Positions 1-10,988 of a stretch of 64,000 nucleotides of DNA are shown here, one piece after another. The notes below the pieces were generated by a model, which made no database searches, was not told the origin of the DNA, and was given only the letters and a program-made list of their open reading frames with translations. The stretch is from contig NZ_CP012401.1 of NCBI RefSeq assembly GCF_001305595.1, positions 496,001 through 560,000 of the forward strand, in the 5' to 3' direction. Positions within the stretch are counted from its first letter, which is position 1; each line of letters begins with the position of its first letter. The stretch comes from Azospirillum thiophilum. Its GTDB lineage: Bacteria > Pseudomonadota > Alphaproteobacteria > Azospirillales > Azospirillaceae. The position numbers and the translations under genes are program-made.

Positions 1-1
1 C

Positions 2-2461
<2,460 letters not shown>

Positions 2462-2503
2462 CCCTCACCCAAGCGAACGAAAAAAGAGAAACGAGGATAA
2501 AAA

Positions 2504-3763
2504 ATGGCTACCGACATCAAGGTCCCCACGCTGGGTGAGTCCGTCTCCGAGGCGACGATCGCCCGCTGGCTGAAGAAGGCCGGCGACGCCGTCGCCATGG
2601 ACGAGGCGCTGGTCGAGCTGGAGACCGACAAGGTCACGCTCGAGGTGAACGCGTCCGTCGCCGGCGTGCTGGCGGAAATCGTCGCTCCGGAAGGCGCGAA
2701 CGTCGAGGTCGGCGCCCTGCTGGGCGTCATCAACGAAGGCGCCAGCGCCGGGGCCGCTCCGGCCGCTGCCCCGGCTCCGGCCGCCGCCGCTCCGGCCCCG
2801 GCTGCCGCCCCGGCCCCGGCCGCCGCCGCTGCTGCTCCGGGGGGCAACATCGCCGCCTCCGGCCCGGCCGCGCGCAAGCTGGCCGACGAGAAGGGTGTCG
2901 ACGCCTCGACCATCGCCGGCTCGGGCAAGGACGGCCGCATCACCAAGGGCGACGTGCTCGCCGCCCCGGCCGCCGCTCCCGCCGCCAAGCCGGCCGCTCC
3001 CGCCGCCGCTCCGGCACCGAAGATGGTGTGGGCCGCCGGCACCCAGGGCGACCGTCCGCGGGCCGCGCAGGAAGAGCGCGTGCGCATGACCCGCCTGCGC
3101 CAGCGCATCGCCGAGCGCCTGAAGGAGGCGCAGAACTCGGCCGCCATGCTGACCACCTTCAACGAGGTGGACATGTCGGCCGCGATGGCTCTGCGCGCCG
3201 AGTACAAGGATTATTTCGAGAAGCGCCACAAGGTGCGGCTCGGCTTCATGTCCTTCTTCGTCAAGGCCGCCGTCCAGGCGCTGAAGGAGATCCCGGCCGT
3301 CAATGCCGAGATCGACGGCACCGACATGGTCTACAAGAACTACTATGACATCGGCGTCGCCGTCGGCACGCCGCAGGGTCTGGTGGTTCCGGTCGTCCGC
3401 GATGCCGACAAGCTCGACTTCGCCGGCGTCGAGGGCACCATCGCCGCGCTCGGCAAGAAGGGCCGCGACGGCAAGCTGTCGATGGACGAGCTGACCGGGG
3501 GCACCTTCACAATCTCCAACGGCGGCGTCTACGGCTCGCTGATGTCGACCCCGATCATCAACCCGCCGCAGTCCGCCATCCTCGGCATGCACAAGACGAT
3601 GGACCGCGCGGTCGTCATCGGCGGCAAGATCGAGGTCCGCCCGATGATGTATCTGGCGCTGTCCTACGACCACCGCATCATCGACGGCAAGGAGGCGGTC
3701 ACCTTCCTCGTCCGCATCAAGGAGCTGATCGAGGATCCGCGCCGCCTGCTGCTGGATGTCTGA
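2504..3763 (+). CDS. sucB: dihydrolipoyl succinyltransferase (E2 of 2-oxoglutarate dehydrogenase)
   Basis: E2 core of the 2-oxoglutarate dehydrogenase complex, 419 residues. It starts with a lipoyl domain (residues 1-75) carrying the lipoylation motif ETDKVT. A long Ala/Pro linker follows (about 85-110), then a peripheral-subunit-binding domain ([10 protein letters not shown] region). After a second Ala/Pro linker comes the catalytic acyltransferase domain ending in [12 protein letters not shown], whose His and Asp are the catalytic residues. The ATG at 2504 is preceded by a GAGGA ribosome site. The lpd gene that often follows sucB in relatives is not next door: a terminator and a lipase-like gene follow instead. 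Confidence 0.97.
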   Translation: MATDIKVPTLGESVSEATIARWLKKAGDAVAMDEALVELETDKVTLEVNASVAGVLAEIVAPEGANVEVGALLGVINEGASAGAAPAAAPAPAAAAPAPAAAPAPAAAAAAPGGNIAASGPAARKLADEKGVDASTIAGSGKDGRITKGDVLAAPAAAPAAKPAAPAAAPAPKMVWAAGTQGDRPRAAQEERVRMTRLRQRIAERLKEAQNSAAMLTTFNEVDMSAAMALRAEYKDYFEKRHKVRLGFMSFFVKAAVQALKEIPAVNAEIDGTDMVYKNYYDIGVAVGTPQGLVVPVVRDADKLDFAGVEGTIAALGKKGRDGKLSMDELTGGTFTISNGGVYGSLMSTPIINPPQSAILGMHKTMDRAVVIGGKIEVRPMMYLALSYDHRIIDGKEAVTFLVRIKELIEDPRRLLLDV

Positions 3764-3841
3764 GCTTTAAGGAGGCGAGGAGCGGCACCAGCCGCCCCTC
3801 GCCCCCACCCGCCGGGGGCCGATGGTCCCCGGCTCCCTGGA

Positions 3842-3870
3842 GGGGCGCCGCGAGGCGCCCTTTTCTTTTG
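3842..3870 (+). terminator. intrinsic terminator after sucAB
   Basis: A perfect 7-bp GC stem GGGCGCC / GGCGCCC with a GCGA loop is followed by TTTTCTTTT, about 80 bases after the sucB stop. This ends the sucAB transcription unit before the lipase-like gene. Confidence 0.8.
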
Positions 3871-3999
3871 TCGTCACCGCAGGACCGAAGGCACAACCGA
3901 AGCAAGGACACGCCTCCCGATAACAATCGTTCCGGTGCGTTGACAGCCCTGGGGTGCTGGTATTGTCTCGGGCTCCCGTGTACGACGAAGGACGCCATC

Positions 4000-4725
4000 A
4001 TGCCGGTCAACATTCTCGATCTGGCCGTTGCCGCGAACACCGTCTATAATTTCCAGAAGGGTCGCGGCAACGACGAGGCCGCCTTCAAGAAGGCGGAAGG
4101 GGCAAGGCGGTCCCCGCCCGGCTTCCAGGTGATCTTCACCCACGAGGATATCGACGTCGGATTCTTCGGCGCCGTCTACCAGGAAAAGCACTCCAGCGAA
4201 TACATCATCGCCTATCGCGGCACCGCGGTCGGCAGCAGCAGTTCCGGCCAGATGGCCGGCGGCAAGAACCTGAAGACCGACATCGCCCTCTACACCATCG
4301 AAAGCCTGCCGGCCGGCATCCGTGCCGCCCATCTGCTGCTCGAACAGGCGAAGATGCTGCTGGGCGGCGCCCGCCCGATCCTGTGCGGCCATTCGCTGGG
4401 CGGCGCCATCGCCACCATCGTCGCGGTCGAGGCCGCGCTGCCCTGCTGCGCCTTCAACGCGCCGACCGTGTCGAAGATGGTGCGCGGCGGCATCATCCAC
4501 GGCCCCTATGTCCGGGTGGCCAACGAAGACCTGTCGGCGATCGAGAAGCAGATCGTCAACTTCAACCTGCAATGGGATCCGATCAGCAAATCGTCGAAGG
4601 CGGTGGGCAAGGTGATCAAGCTGCCGGCGACCCTGGCCACCGGCGGCCATTCGCAGGACAAGGTGGTCGCCAACATCAAGTCGAGCAAATACGCGTCGAT
4701 GCCCTTCTTCGATCTGGTCGGCTGA
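4000..4725 (+). CDS. lipase class 3-like alpha/beta hydrolase
   Basis: A 241-residue protein with the alpha/beta-hydrolase nucleophile elbow GHSLGG at residues 130-135 (Ser132 the probable nucleophile) and a preceding YRGT element at 72-75, a pair typical of lipase class 3 (fungal lipase-like) enzymes. The frame is open further upstream, but the ATG at 4000 begins the family-like sequence (MPVNILDLAVAANTVYN) and is preferred. No signal peptide is evident. It is convergent with a YopT-like protease gene 57 bases away. The substrate is unknown; a role as a secreted effector is possible but rests only on the neighbour. Confidence 0.75.
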   Translation: MPVNILDLAVAANTVYNFQKGRGNDEAAFKKAEGARRSPPGFQVIFTHEDIDVGFFGAVYQEKHSSEYIIAYRGTAVGSSSSGQMAGGKNLKTDIALYTIESLPAGIRAAHLLLEQAKMLLGGARPILCGHSLGGAIATIVAVEAALPCCAFNAPTVSKMVRGGIIHGPYVRVANEDLSAIEKQIVNFNLQWDPISKSSKAVGKVIKLPATLATGGHSQDKVVANIKSSKYASMPFFDLVG

Positions 4726-4737
4726 TCGGGGCCGGTC

Positions 4738-4766
4738 GCCGGCCGGTGTGTCGCCGGCCGGCTTTG
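4738..4766 (+). terminator. hairpin terminator between convergent genes
   Basis: A perfect 9-bp stem GCCGGCCGG / CCGGCCGGC with a 7-base loop is followed by TTT. It lies 12 bases after the stop of the lipase-like gene, in the short gap before the convergent protease gene. Confidence 0.6.
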
Positions 4767-4782
4767 CCCCGTCGGGTGCCGG

Positions 4783-5454
4783 TCAGTTGAAGGAGATGCT
4801 CTGCACGACGAACTCCTTGACCTTGTAGTCGACGACCGACCCATCCCGCTTCTTGAAGTTGCGGTATTGGTCGACCAATCCGCTGAACAGGTCGCCGACG
4901 CTGCTGCTGGATGCCTTGTATTCGCCGAAGTTGGGATCGAAGAAATACAGGTGCGATCCCAGCCCGAAGGCCTTGCCGCCGGACTTGTAGCAGCAGGTCG
5001 CATGCGCCATCCCGCGCTGTTCGAAGATCATGGTGACGACGTGATAGGTGTGGGGGCTGGCGGTGGCGGTGGTGATCGCCTTCATCACCTCCTTGACGCT
5101 GTCCGGATTGGTCGCGCTCACCCATTCCGTCTTGGTCGACCCGACCTTGAACCCGGCCTGCGCCATCGCCTGGTTGCGTGAACCGAGCTGCTCCGACGAC
5201 AGGTCCAGGTCGTTGCTCAGCTCCGCACCGTAGAGGCGCTGCTTGATGCTGGCATGCAGGATCGTGTTGTCGAGGTCGATGTAGGCGATGCGCGCCTTCG
5301 ACGTCTCGCCCTTGTGCGAGCGGTGGCGCGCAATCCATTCCAGGCTGAGGCCGAAGCAAATCCCGCTGTTCACCTCGTGGTCCGCGGGAAACAGCCGCTG
5401 AATCGGCAGGCGCTGCTTGAACGGCGCCACGCAATAGCTGTCGAACGCGGCCAT
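4783..5454 (-). CDS. YopT-type (peptidase C58-like) cysteine protease
   Basis: A 223-residue protein with the ordered Cys-His-Asp pattern of the YopT/AvrPphB peptidase family C58: GICFGLSLEW with candidate nucleophile Cys33, GMAHATCCYK with His151, and FFDPNFGEYK with Asp173. The spacing and local context (hydrophobic segment before the Cys, FFDPN around the Asp) fit C58 enzymes, many of which are type III or type VI effectors or toxin domains in plant- and animal-associated bacteria. There is no signal peptide and no secretion gene nearby, so the delivery route and target are unknown. It converges on a lipase-like gene. Function is inferred from the motif pattern only. Confidence 0.72.
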   Translation of the reverse strand: MAAFDSYCVAPFKQRLPIQRLFPADHEVNSGICFGLSLEWIARHRSHKGETSKARIAYIDLDNTILHASIKQRLYGAELSNDLDLSSEQLGSRNQAMAQAGFKVGSTKTEWVSATNPDSVKEVMKAITTATASPHTYHVVTMIFEQRGMAHATCCYKSGGKAFGLGSHLYFFDPNFGEYKASSSSVGDLFSGLVDQYRNFKKRDGSVVDYKVKEFVVQSISFN

Positions 5455-5781
5455 ATATATTCCCTTCAGTTGCGCTGATCCGGCAATTCATGCCACCCGG
5501 ACCGATCCGTTTCCCGGATCCTACGTCGGATAATCATACGCATACAATTCTCCCCATGCCGCCCGCGCCGCTTCGCCCCGGAACGGCCCAAGGCCGGCTC
5601 GCCCCGCCTCCCCATCTGTTCGCGATCACGACAATTCGCACGGCTCTCAAATCCCCTTGTCAGGTCGATGGTATCTGGTATACCGTATCGATAATGTCAG
5701 TGCGGCCGGCGTTACACGCTTCCGCCGCACCGGCTCCCCCGGCGCCCAATCCAAGAGGGGGCGAGCGCCAAGGAGATCGAC
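5455..5781. promoter_or_regulatory. divergent intergenic region with GGTATACC palindrome
   Basis: This 327-base gap separates the divergent protease and PAS genes. It holds no ORF I would support. The perfect palindrome GGTATACC at 5677-5684, about 100 bases before the PAS gene, resembles the core of GntR/FCD-type operators (TGGTATACCA). Whether a regulator binds here is untested. Confidence 0.35.
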
Positions 5782-6279
5782 ATGGAACAGACAGCAGCGG
5801 GCGCGCCCGCGGTTGTGACGGCAGCGGGTTCGCCCGTGGTCGTCGATTGCGAACAGCTGGTGGCGGTGATCGGCGACGCCGTCATCGTGTCCGATCCGGC
5901 GGGTGCCATCACGCTGTGGAACGCGGCGGCGGAGCGGATGTTCGGCTTCACCGCGTCCGAGGCGATGGGCAGGTCGCTGGACATCATCATTCCGGAACGC
6001 CAGCGGCAGCGCCACTGGGACGGCTATGAACAGACCATGGCCACCGGCCAGACCCGCTATGGGCACGAGCTGCTGCGGGTCCCGGCGGTCCACAAGGACG
6101 GGCACAGCCTGTCGATCGCCTTCACCGTCGCGCTGCTGCGCGGGACCGACGGTGCGGTGACCGGGATCGTCGCCGTGGTGCGGGACGAAACCGCCCGCTG
6201 GACCGAAGAGCGGAAGCTGAAGCGCCGCCTTGCCGAACTCGAGGCGGCGGCGACGGCGGCCGGCGCCGGCCCGGCCTGA
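5782..6279 (+). CDS. stand-alone PAS-domain sensor protein
   Basis: A 165-residue protein that is essentially one PAS domain. After an Ala-rich N-terminus it has the PAS core [20 protein letters not shown], then [11 protein letters not shown], and a PAC-like segment with [17 protein letters not shown] and [14 protein letters not shown] short helical C-terminus (about 140-160) may dimerise. There is no kinase, GGDEF or HTH output domain, so any signal must pass to a partner. It lies 65 bases before formyl-CoA transferase on the same strand with no terminator between them, suggesting co-transcription. A link to oxalate or acyl-CoA metabolism is inferred from position only. Confidence 0.8.
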   Translation: MEQTAAGAPAVVTAAGSPVVVDCEQLVAVIGDAVIVSDPAGAITLWNAAAERMFGFTASEAMGRSLDIIIPERQRQRHWDGYEQTMATGQTRYGHELLRVPAVHKDGHSLSIAFTVALLRGTDGAVTGIVAVVRDETARWTEERKLKRRLAELEAAATAAGAGPA

Positions 6280-6344
6280 AAGAAAATCCAAGAGCACGTC
6301 CACGGGACAAACTGAAACAACGCGAAAAAGGGAGTGTTGCAGTC

Positions 6345-7595
6345 ATGAGCAAGCCGCTCGAAGGCATCAAGATCATCGACTTCACCCATGTTCAGGCCGG
6401 CCCCGCCTGCACCCAGCTTCTCGCCTGGTACGGCGCGGACGTCATCAAGGTCGAACGTCCGGGCGCCGGCGACGTCACCCGCAGCCAGCTGCGCGACATC
6501 CCGGATGCCGACGCGCTCTATTTCACCATGCTGAACAGCAACAAGCGCTCCCTGACGCTGGACACCAAGACCGCCGAGGGCAAGGAAGTCCTGACCCGCC
6601 TGATCAAGGAATCGGACGTGCTGGTCGAGAATTTCGGCCCCGGCGCGCTCGACCGCATGGGCTTCTCGTGGGAGAAGATCAAGGAGCTGAACCCGGGCAT
6701 GATCGTCGCCTCGGTCAAGGGCTTCAGCGACGGCCACCATTACCAGGACCTGAAGGTCTATGAGAATGTGGCGCAGTGCGCCGGCGGCGCCGCCTCCACC
6801 ACCGGCTTCTGGGACGGCCCGCCGACCGTGTCGGCCGCCGCGCTGGGCGACAGCAACACCGGCATGCACCTCGCCATCGGCATCCTGACCGCCCTGATGG
6901 CCCGCACCAAGAGCGGCAAGGGCCAGAAGGTCGCGGTGTCGATGCAGGACAGCGTGCTGAATCTCTGCCGCGTCAAGCTGCGCGACCAGCAGCGCCTCGA
7001 CCGCATCGGCTATCTGGAGGAATACCCGCAGTACCCGCACGGCACCTTCTCCGACGTGGTTCCGCGCGGCGGCAATGCCGGCGGCGGCGGCCAGCCGGGC
7101 TGGGTGCTGAAGTGCAAGGGCTGGGAGACCGATCCCAACGCCTACATCTACTTCACCATCCAGGGCCATGCCTGGGCGCCGATCTGCAAGGCGCTGGGCC
7201 GCGAGGAGTGGATCGACGACCCGGCCTACAACACGGCGCTGGCCCGTCAGGACAAGATCTTCGACATCTTCGCGATCATCGAGGAGTGGCTGAAGGAGAA
7301 GACCAAGTTCGAGGCCGTCGACATCCTGCGCAAGTACGACATCCCCTGCGCGCCGGTTCTGTCGATGAAGGAGATCGCCAACGACCCGTCGCTGCGCGCC
7401 AGCGGCACGGTCGTCGAGGTCGACCACAAGCAGCGCGGCAAGTACCTGACCGTCGGCAGCCCGATCAAGTTCTCCGACATGTCGGTCGAGGTCACCGGGT
7501 CGCCGCTGCTGGGCGAGCACACCGATGAGGTGCTGGCGCAGCTCGGCTACAGCAAGGACCAGATCGCCGCCATGCACGACGCCAAGGTGGTCTGA
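6345..7595 (+). CDS. frc: formyl-CoA:oxalate CoA-transferase
   Basis: A class III CoA-transferase of 416 residues that moves CoA from formyl-CoA to oxalate, giving oxalyl-CoA for decarboxylation. The N-terminus [20 protein letters not shown] is typical. The catalytic aspartate falls at Asp169 in LGDSNTG, and the glycine-rich loop GGGGQ lies at 246-250, followed by the C-terminal domain. The length matches characterised Frc enzymes. The usual partner, oxalyl-CoA decarboxylase (oxc), is not in the window. A PAS protein precedes it and a strong terminator follows, so PAS-frc is probably the whole unit. Confidence 0.93.
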   Translation: MSKPLEGIKIIDFTHVQAGPACTQLLAWYGADVIKVERPGAGDVTRSQLRDIPDADALYFTMLNSNKRSLTLDTKTAEGKEVLTRLIKESDVLVENFGPGALDRMGFSWEKIKELNPGMIVASVKGFSDGHHYQDLKVYENVAQCAGGAASTTGFWDGPPTVSAAALGDSNTGMHLAIGILTALMARTKSGKGQKVAVSMQDSVLNLCRVKLRDQQRLDRIGYLEEYPQYPHGTFSDVVPRGGNAGGGGQPGWVLKCKGWETDPNAYIYFTIQGHAWAPICKALGREEWIDDPAYNTALARQDKIFDIFAIIEEWLKEKTKFEAVDILRKYDIPCAPVLSMKEIANDPSLRASGTVVEVDHKQRGKYLTVGSPIKFSDMSVEVTGSPLLGEHTDEVLAQLGYSKDQIAAMHDAKVV

Positions 7596-7708
7596 GCCGG
7601 CTCGAGGCCGGCCGCCGCCCTCCCTCTCTGTCCGTGAGAGCGGAGGGCCGGCGGACCGGTCCCGCCCCGGCTTCCGTCCCCTGCAAACGGTCCTATGCAA
7701 ACCGTCCC

Positions 7709-7754
7709 ACAAAAAAGGCTGCGGCGCCTTCTCCGGCGCCGCAGCCTTTTTTGT
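7709..7754 (+). terminator. strong intrinsic terminator after frc
   Basis: A perfect 20-bp inverted repeat (arms 7709-7728 and 7735-7754, loop TTCTCC) with A-rich and T-rich outer ends. The second arm supplies a run of six T. It would work on either strand. Confidence 0.9.
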
Positions 7755-7798
7755 GCAGTCCTTTTCGGCCCCCGGTCTTTTGTCCGGGCCGCCCTCCG

Positions 7799-8092
7799 CT
7801 ACGGCTTCCCGCCGCGGTCGAGATCGTCCAGGATCGCGCCCGCCCGGCTGGTCAGGGTGCAGGCCAGGCGGTCGTAATGCCGGTCTCCGGTGGCGCGGGC
7901 CCGGCGCGCCGCCTCCGCGCCCAGCCGGGCCAGTTCCTGCGCGATCTTCCGGTAATCCGGCGGACAGGCCCGGTGCACGGTCCATTCGGCGTCCGCAACC
8001 GCGGCGTTCACGACCGCAAACCTGCCCGACATGATCTTCGAAGCCACAACCGCCTCGCACAGCGCTGCCATCTCAGGCTGCGATCCTGACAT
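7799..8092 (-). CDS. small hypothetical protein
   Basis: A 97-residue ORF (MSGSQPEMAALCEAVVASKI...) with GC-rich third positions like the surrounding genes and a predicted mostly helical, Ala/Arg-rich sequence. I do not recognise the family. No clear ribosome site precedes the ATG. It is convergent with frc beyond the terminator. It could be real but is not certain. Confidence 0.45.
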   Translation of the reverse strand: MSGSQPEMAALCEAVVASKIMSGRFAVVNAAVADAEWTVHRACPPDYRKIAQELARLGAEAARRARATGDRHYDRLACTLTSRAGAILDDLDRGGKP

Positions 8093-8210
8093 GGCGCGGT
8101 GCGGGGGCCAATCGGCGCTTACGGCAGACCCGGCACGGCTTTCGGGTGCCGTGCGTTCCGCCGAAGCGTATAGGACGCCGCTCCCGGAAACCGTACCGGC
8201 ATAGCCCTGC

Positions 8211-8627
8211 TCAGTCGATCAGCAGATCCAGCGTCGAGCGCACCACCTGCACGATCTCCCCGCCGTACGGCGAGGAGGCCTGGCCGCGGGCGTTGATGAT
8301 GATCGACAGCTCATGCTCCGTCGTCGGGGCGAATCGGGCGATCTCCGACACCAGATCGTCCGGCAGCACGGCCTCGCGGCTCAGGCCGGCCTGGGCCGCG
8401 GCCCGGTCACGCCAGCCGTTCAACGCGGCGGCGATGGCCGCTTCGATCTGCTGCGACTCCTCCTTGCGGCGGAGGTCGGTGAACAGCACCAGCACGCGCC
8501 ACGCGCCGTCGGCGTAGGCGGTCTCTATGCGCTGGACCTCGACCGTCCGCAGGAAGGCGGACAGCTGTACCTGCGCCTCCTCGGCGGCGGCATCGGGAAT
8601 GCTGAAGGTACGGATTTCGGTGCTCAT
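8211..8627 (-). CDS. HRDC-like domain protein
   Basis: A 138-residue protein. I choose the ATG at 8627 because the sequence upstream is low quality and the recognisable protein begins MSTEIRTFSIPD. The N-terminal half (FSIPD...LSAFLRTVEVQRIET) resembles the leader of small HRDC-containing proteins found in several proteobacteria. The segment around residues 85-125 (LNGWRDRAAAQAGLS...LVSEIARFAP) fits the helical HRDC fold, a nucleic-acid-binding module best known in RecQ and RNase D. No helicase or nuclease domain is attached. Function is unknown and the domain call is from pattern only. Confidence 0.55.
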   Translation of the reverse strand: MSTEIRTFSIPDAAAEEAQVQLSAFLRTVEVQRIETAYADGAWRVLVLFTDLRRKEESQQIEAAIAAALNGWRDRAAAQAGLSREAVLPDDLVSEIARFAPTTEHELSIIINARGQASSPYGGEIVQVVRSTLDLLID

Positions 8628-8854
8628 CGCCCAACCTGCTGAAGGCCCACCCAGAGGGAAGGAGCCTACACACAATCGGCGCGTTCGGCAAACCACGACC
8701 CTGCGGCGGAGCTGTTCCGGCACCTTGGGGATACCCCCGATTTCCGAAGGGCAATTCACCCTCCCCGCGCGTTGTGGGAGGAGAGCAGGGGGGCGGCCGG
8801 CCACCCCCCTCCCGCTCCCCTGTTCATGTCCTGACGCCCCACGTCGTGACCGTC

Positions 8855-9970
8855 ATGGAGACCCCGATGCAGACTCCGGAGCCCCAAACCGCCCCGACCG
8901 CCGCGACCGCCCCGGGTTCCACGCCCGTCGCCGCGGCATCCGGCCGCAGCCGCTGGGGCAGGCGGGGGCTGCGGCTTGGGCTGGCGCTGCTGCTGGCGCC
9001 GCTGGCGGTGGCGGCCCTGGGCGTGCCGGCGGTGCTGTGGGCCGGCTCCCGCCTCTATGACCAGCCCTTCGCCTGGTACAACCTGAACCGCATCGAGGCG
9101 ATGGCGGAGCGGGCGGCGCGCAATCCCGATCCGGTGACGGTGGTGGCGCTGGGCGACACCGCCCTGCGCGACGCCACGCTGGACGAGGGCGGCATGGCCG
9201 AGCTGGCGGCCACGCGCGGCGTCCCCAACCTGGAATTCCTGCGCATCGTCCACCGGCAGGCCCAGTTCGCCGATTTCGAGCCGCTGCTCGACCGGCTGGT
9301 TGCGCTGAAGCCGTCGCTGATCCTGATCGACCGCAGCCTCTTGACCGCCGGCCGCGGTCCGGTCGAGGAGTTGGAACGCTACGGCCGCGGCCTGCTGCGG
9401 CTCGCCCGCGGGCAGGCCTATGTCCAGGATCAGGTCGCGCTGCAATACCGGCGCGGCTGCGGCCCGACCCCGGCGGCGTGGCTGACCGGCGGGACGCCCG
9501 ACGCGCTCGCCGGCTCCAGTGCCGCCGCCCGGCGCGTGCGCGCCTTCATCGACCGTGCCTGGGCCGCCGGCATCCGCGTCGCGCTGATCGAGGTGCACAG
9601 CCGTCCGGCCCCGCGCCCCGCCGGCCTGATCTCCACCGCCTCGGCCGCCGAAACCAACGGCGGCCTGTCCATCGCCGCCACTGCCAACCTGCCGCTGTGG
9701 AGCCGCGCGGTGCTGGGCGGCGGTGCTCCGCAGCAGGAGCGGGAGTATGCGGAGGAGGATGACGGGAGCGCCGGGCAACCACCGCAGGCCTGCGCCGACG
9801 CCCCCTTGCGGGTCGACGGGCGGACCGCCTTCTCCGCCTGGCTGACCGGCGGCATCGCCGGGGCCGTCGTCGGAGCCCAGCCCGAGCGCATGCCCGGCCG
9901 CGCCCCGATGGCGATCCAAGCCGCCGCCCAGGCCGCTCCCCCGGTCACGGAAGCCGCGTCGCTCCCCTGA
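8855..9970 (+). CDS. membrane-anchored protein with SGNH-hydrolase-like segment
   Basis: About 371 residues from the ATG at 8855 (an alternative ATG lies four codons later). A Pro/Ala-rich cytoplasmic N-terminus is followed by one hydrophobic helix (about residues 37-65, LGLALLLAPLAVAALGVPAV), so the rest is probably periplasmic. VTVVALGDTALRD resembles the first block of SGNH/GDSL hydrolases, but the block has Thr where Ser is expected, and I cannot place the other blocks with confidence. The C-terminus is low-complexity Ala/Pro. It is a single gene with unrelated neighbours and no assigned function. Confidence 0.6.
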   Translation: METPMQTPEPQTAPTAATAPGSTPVAAASGRSRWGRRGLRLGLALLLAPLAVAALGVPAVLWAGSRLYDQPFAWYNLNRIEAMAERAARNPDPVTVVALGDTALRDATLDEGGMAELAATRGVPNLEFLRIVHRQAQFADFEPLLDRLVALKPSLILIDRSLLTAGRGPVEELERYGRGLLRLARGQAYVQDQVALQYRRGCGPTPAAWLTGGTPDALAGSSAAARRVRAFIDRAWAAGIRVALIEVHSRPAPRPAGLISTASAAETNGGLSIAATANLPLWSRAVLGGGAPQQEREYAEEDDGSAGQPPQACADAPLRVDGRTAFSAWLTGGIAGAVVGAQPERMPGRAPMAIQAAAQAAPPVTEAASLP

Positions 9971-10068
9971 TGCTGCATCGCACCCAAACCCGTTCATTCC
10001 GCCTTCCGGTGAAACCACTTTTTGTTTATGGTTTCCCGGTCGGGCGAGTTGCAACAGGAGACGGATGC

Positions 10069-10281
10069 ATGGCTTCCATCATGATCAAGAAGGCTGGCGA
10101 AGGGCTGGTTTCGCAGGCCCACCGCAGCGCCGACGTCGGCCCGACCAGCGGCAGTTCGGTCGTTTACGAGGTGCAGAACGTCCCGAGCGGCGTCAGCGTC
10201 GACGACGTGATCGCCGCCTTCAAGACCTACAAGCCGGTCGACAAGGTGTACGAAATCGACTGGTCCGCCCTGTCGAAGTGA
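10069..10281 (+). CDS. small conserved hypothetical protein
   Basis: A 70-residue protein, MASIMIKKAGEGLVSQ to WSALSK. The ATG at 10069 follows an AGGAG site (CAACAGGAGACGGATGC), which favours this start over the longer upstream frame. The sequence is compact, soluble and free of low complexity, with an Ile/Val-rich first strand and a C-terminal helix-strand segment (DVIAAFKTYKPVDKVYEIDW). I do not recognise the family. A hairpin terminator follows directly. Confidence 0.7.
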   Translation: MASIMIKKAGEGLVSQAHRSADVGPTSGSSVVYEVQNVPSGVSVDDVIAAFKTYKPVDKVYEIDWSALSK

Positions 10282-10285
10282 TCAG

Positions 10286-10312
10286 GGAAGGGGGCAGCCA
10301 GCGCCCCCTTCC
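10286..10312 (+). terminator. hairpin terminator between convergent genes
   Basis: Perfect 10-bp arms GGAAGGGGGC and GCCCCCTTCC with a 7-base loop, just after the small gene's stop. There is no long T-run, so efficiency is uncertain. Confidence 0.5.
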
Positions 10313-10337
10313 TCACCCAACCTCTACGCCTGCCCCC

Positions 10338-10811
10338 CTACGCCTGCAGCGCCGGGTAGCGCTTGGCCCACACCTCCAGCTGGGCGACGTGCTCGGCCTC
10401 TTCGGCGGCGAACTCCTCGGCCATCATGCGCACTTCGGAATCGGTGGTGGTCTTCGCCACCTCGGCATAGAAGGCCTGGCCGCGGCGCTCGCTGTCCAAC
10501 GCCAGCTCCAGCGCATATTCCACCGTCATCAGATAGTGCGAGCCTTCCATCGAGGTCGATTCCGGGCTTTCCCCGTCCGGCCACTGGAAGTCTTCCGGCG
10601 CCAGATCGGGGATCTTGCGGAAGCCCGACCGTTCCCGCGCCTCGGCCAGATGCATGCGCGAGAATTTCGCCATCTGGGCGAAGAAGGCCGCGACCTCCTG
10701 GTTGCCATAGGTCTTCATCCCCTCCGACAGGTCGGAGAAGCGGTTGGCGGCGTCCTCTTCCAGCGCGCAGGCGTGGGCGAGGAACAGGGCGGCGTCGTGG
10801 ATATCGGTCAT
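10338..10811 (-). CDS. rubrerythrin/ferritin-like diiron protein
   Basis: A 157-residue all-helical protein. The ATG at 10811 is preceded by AGGGATCC; the frame extends further upstream but that part is not protein-like. Carboxylate/His pairs typical of a ferritin-like four-helix bundle are visible: ALEEDAANRF near residue 17, a helix with HLAEARER, ELALDSERRGQAFY, and EEFAAEEAEHVAQLE near the C-terminus. No rubredoxin (CxxC) domain is present. A role in iron or peroxide handling follows from the fold family; the substrate is unknown. Confidence 0.8.
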   Translation of the reverse strand: MTDIHDAALFLAHACALEEDAANRFSDLSEGMKTYGNQEVAAFFAQMAKFSRMHLAEARERSGFRKIPDLAPEDFQWPDGESPESTSMEGSHYLMTVEYALELALDSERRGQAFYAEVAKTTTDSEVRMMAEEFAAEEAEHVAQLEVWAKRYPALQA

Positions 10812-10988
10812 GGATCCCTGCGATAAGCGAATAAGCCCGACGACGCTAAAACCATAGCGCTTTTGCGGACATGGGTCGCGCCTCACCGCGGCAGGGCCGG
10901 AGGGTGCGACCTTTTGGCGCGCGCCCACCGTCGCCGCCCTGGAAAATCATTGCCTTTCGCTCCGGTTCGCGGCAGCAGACTCCCCCTC

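Noticed and set aside
5490..6029. 179-codon ORF overlapping the start of the PAS gene
   Set aside because: Different frame from a clear PAS domain and of low complexity.
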